Shown here: piece after piece, positions 6,867 to 6,886 of the stretch
Numbering within the stretch: position 1 is the stretch's first letter
Layout: every line of letters begins with the position of its first letter
DNA from: an uncultured Blautia sp.
GTDB taxonomy: Bacteria > Bacillota > Clostridia > Lachnospirales > Lachnospiraceae
Length of the DNA stretch: 6,886 nt
NCBI RefSeq assembly: GCF_934371575.1
Contig: NZ_CAKRNY010000088.1
Location: forward strand, 1-6,886
Direction of reading: 5' to 3'
The notes under the pieces: generated by a model
Database searches by the model: none
The model's input: the letters and a program-made list of their open reading frames with translations, nothing else
What the model was told of the DNA's origin: nothing
Position numbers and translations under genes: made by a program

Positions 6867-6886
6867 GGGCTTGTACTGGTTTCGAC
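6867..6886 (+). ncRNA. ssrA: tmRNA (transfer-messenger RNA), 5' end only, cut by the window edge
   Basis: tmRNA rescues stalled ribosomes by acting first as an alanyl-tRNA and then as a short message for a degradation tag. The last 20 bases, GGGCTTGTACTGGTTTCGAC, match the conserved tmRNA 5' end: a G-run, about six variable bases that pair with the 3' acceptor arm, then GG[AT]TTCGAC. The E. coli and B. subtilis genes have the same pattern with the same spacing from the first G to TTCGAC within a base or two. A perfect promoter lies upstream, as expected for a highly expressed RNA. The tag-coding region and the 3' half are outside the window, so the tag sequence cannot be given. Confidence 0.85.

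Noticed and set aside
1..6886. CRISPR arrays, insertion sequences, tRNA genes and attachment sites
   Set aside because: No regularly spaced repeats, transposase-like proteins, terminal inverted repeats or tRNA cloverleaf patterns were seen; only the tmRNA 5' end is present at the right edge.

Overview
The window carries a single-strand (+) gene cluster for purine import and salvage, followed by the start of the tmRNA gene. The gene families, strong AGGAGG-type ribosome binding sites, moderate GC content and tmRNA 5' end fit a Firmicute, probably of the Clostridia/Lachnospiraceae type. This assignment rests on general appearance; no marker gene fixes the genus.

Layout: (1) 2-991, a BMP/PnrA-type substrate-binding protein with a signal peptide; its upstream region lies outside the window. 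(2) 992-1143, a 152-base gap with a small stem-loop and a long hairpin plus T-tract, which looks like an intercistronic attenuator/terminator. (3) 1144-2670, a double-domain ABC ATPase; 2670-3722 and 3722-4663, two membrane permeases. The three are joined by 1-base TAATG overlaps. (4) 4672-5427, a MerR-family regulator with a putative GyrI-like effector domain, whose ribosome binding site overlaps the stop codon of the second permease. (5) 5483-6751, a guanine deaminase with all expected zinc and substrate residues. (6) 6769-6797, a perfect consensus sigma-A-type promoter, followed by a leader of about 60 bases and the first 20 bases of tmRNA (ssrA), cut by the window end.

How the genes work together (inference from families and order): the binding protein captures a purine nucleoside or nucleobase, and the ATPase with its two permeases imports it. 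Guanine, imported directly or released from guanosine by enzymes encoded elsewhere, is deaminated to xanthine and ammonia by the deaminase. The MerR protein probably senses a ligand and controls the cluster from a promoter upstream of the window. No promoter was found between genes 1 and 6, so one transcript with partial termination after the first gene is the simplest model.

All protein families are known. The less ordinary points are the hairpin with a possible competing pairing, the apparent lack of a lipobox in the binding protein, its cluster of cysteines, the linkage of MerR and guanine deaminase to a BMP-type transporter, and the absence of a terminator before the tmRNA promoter.
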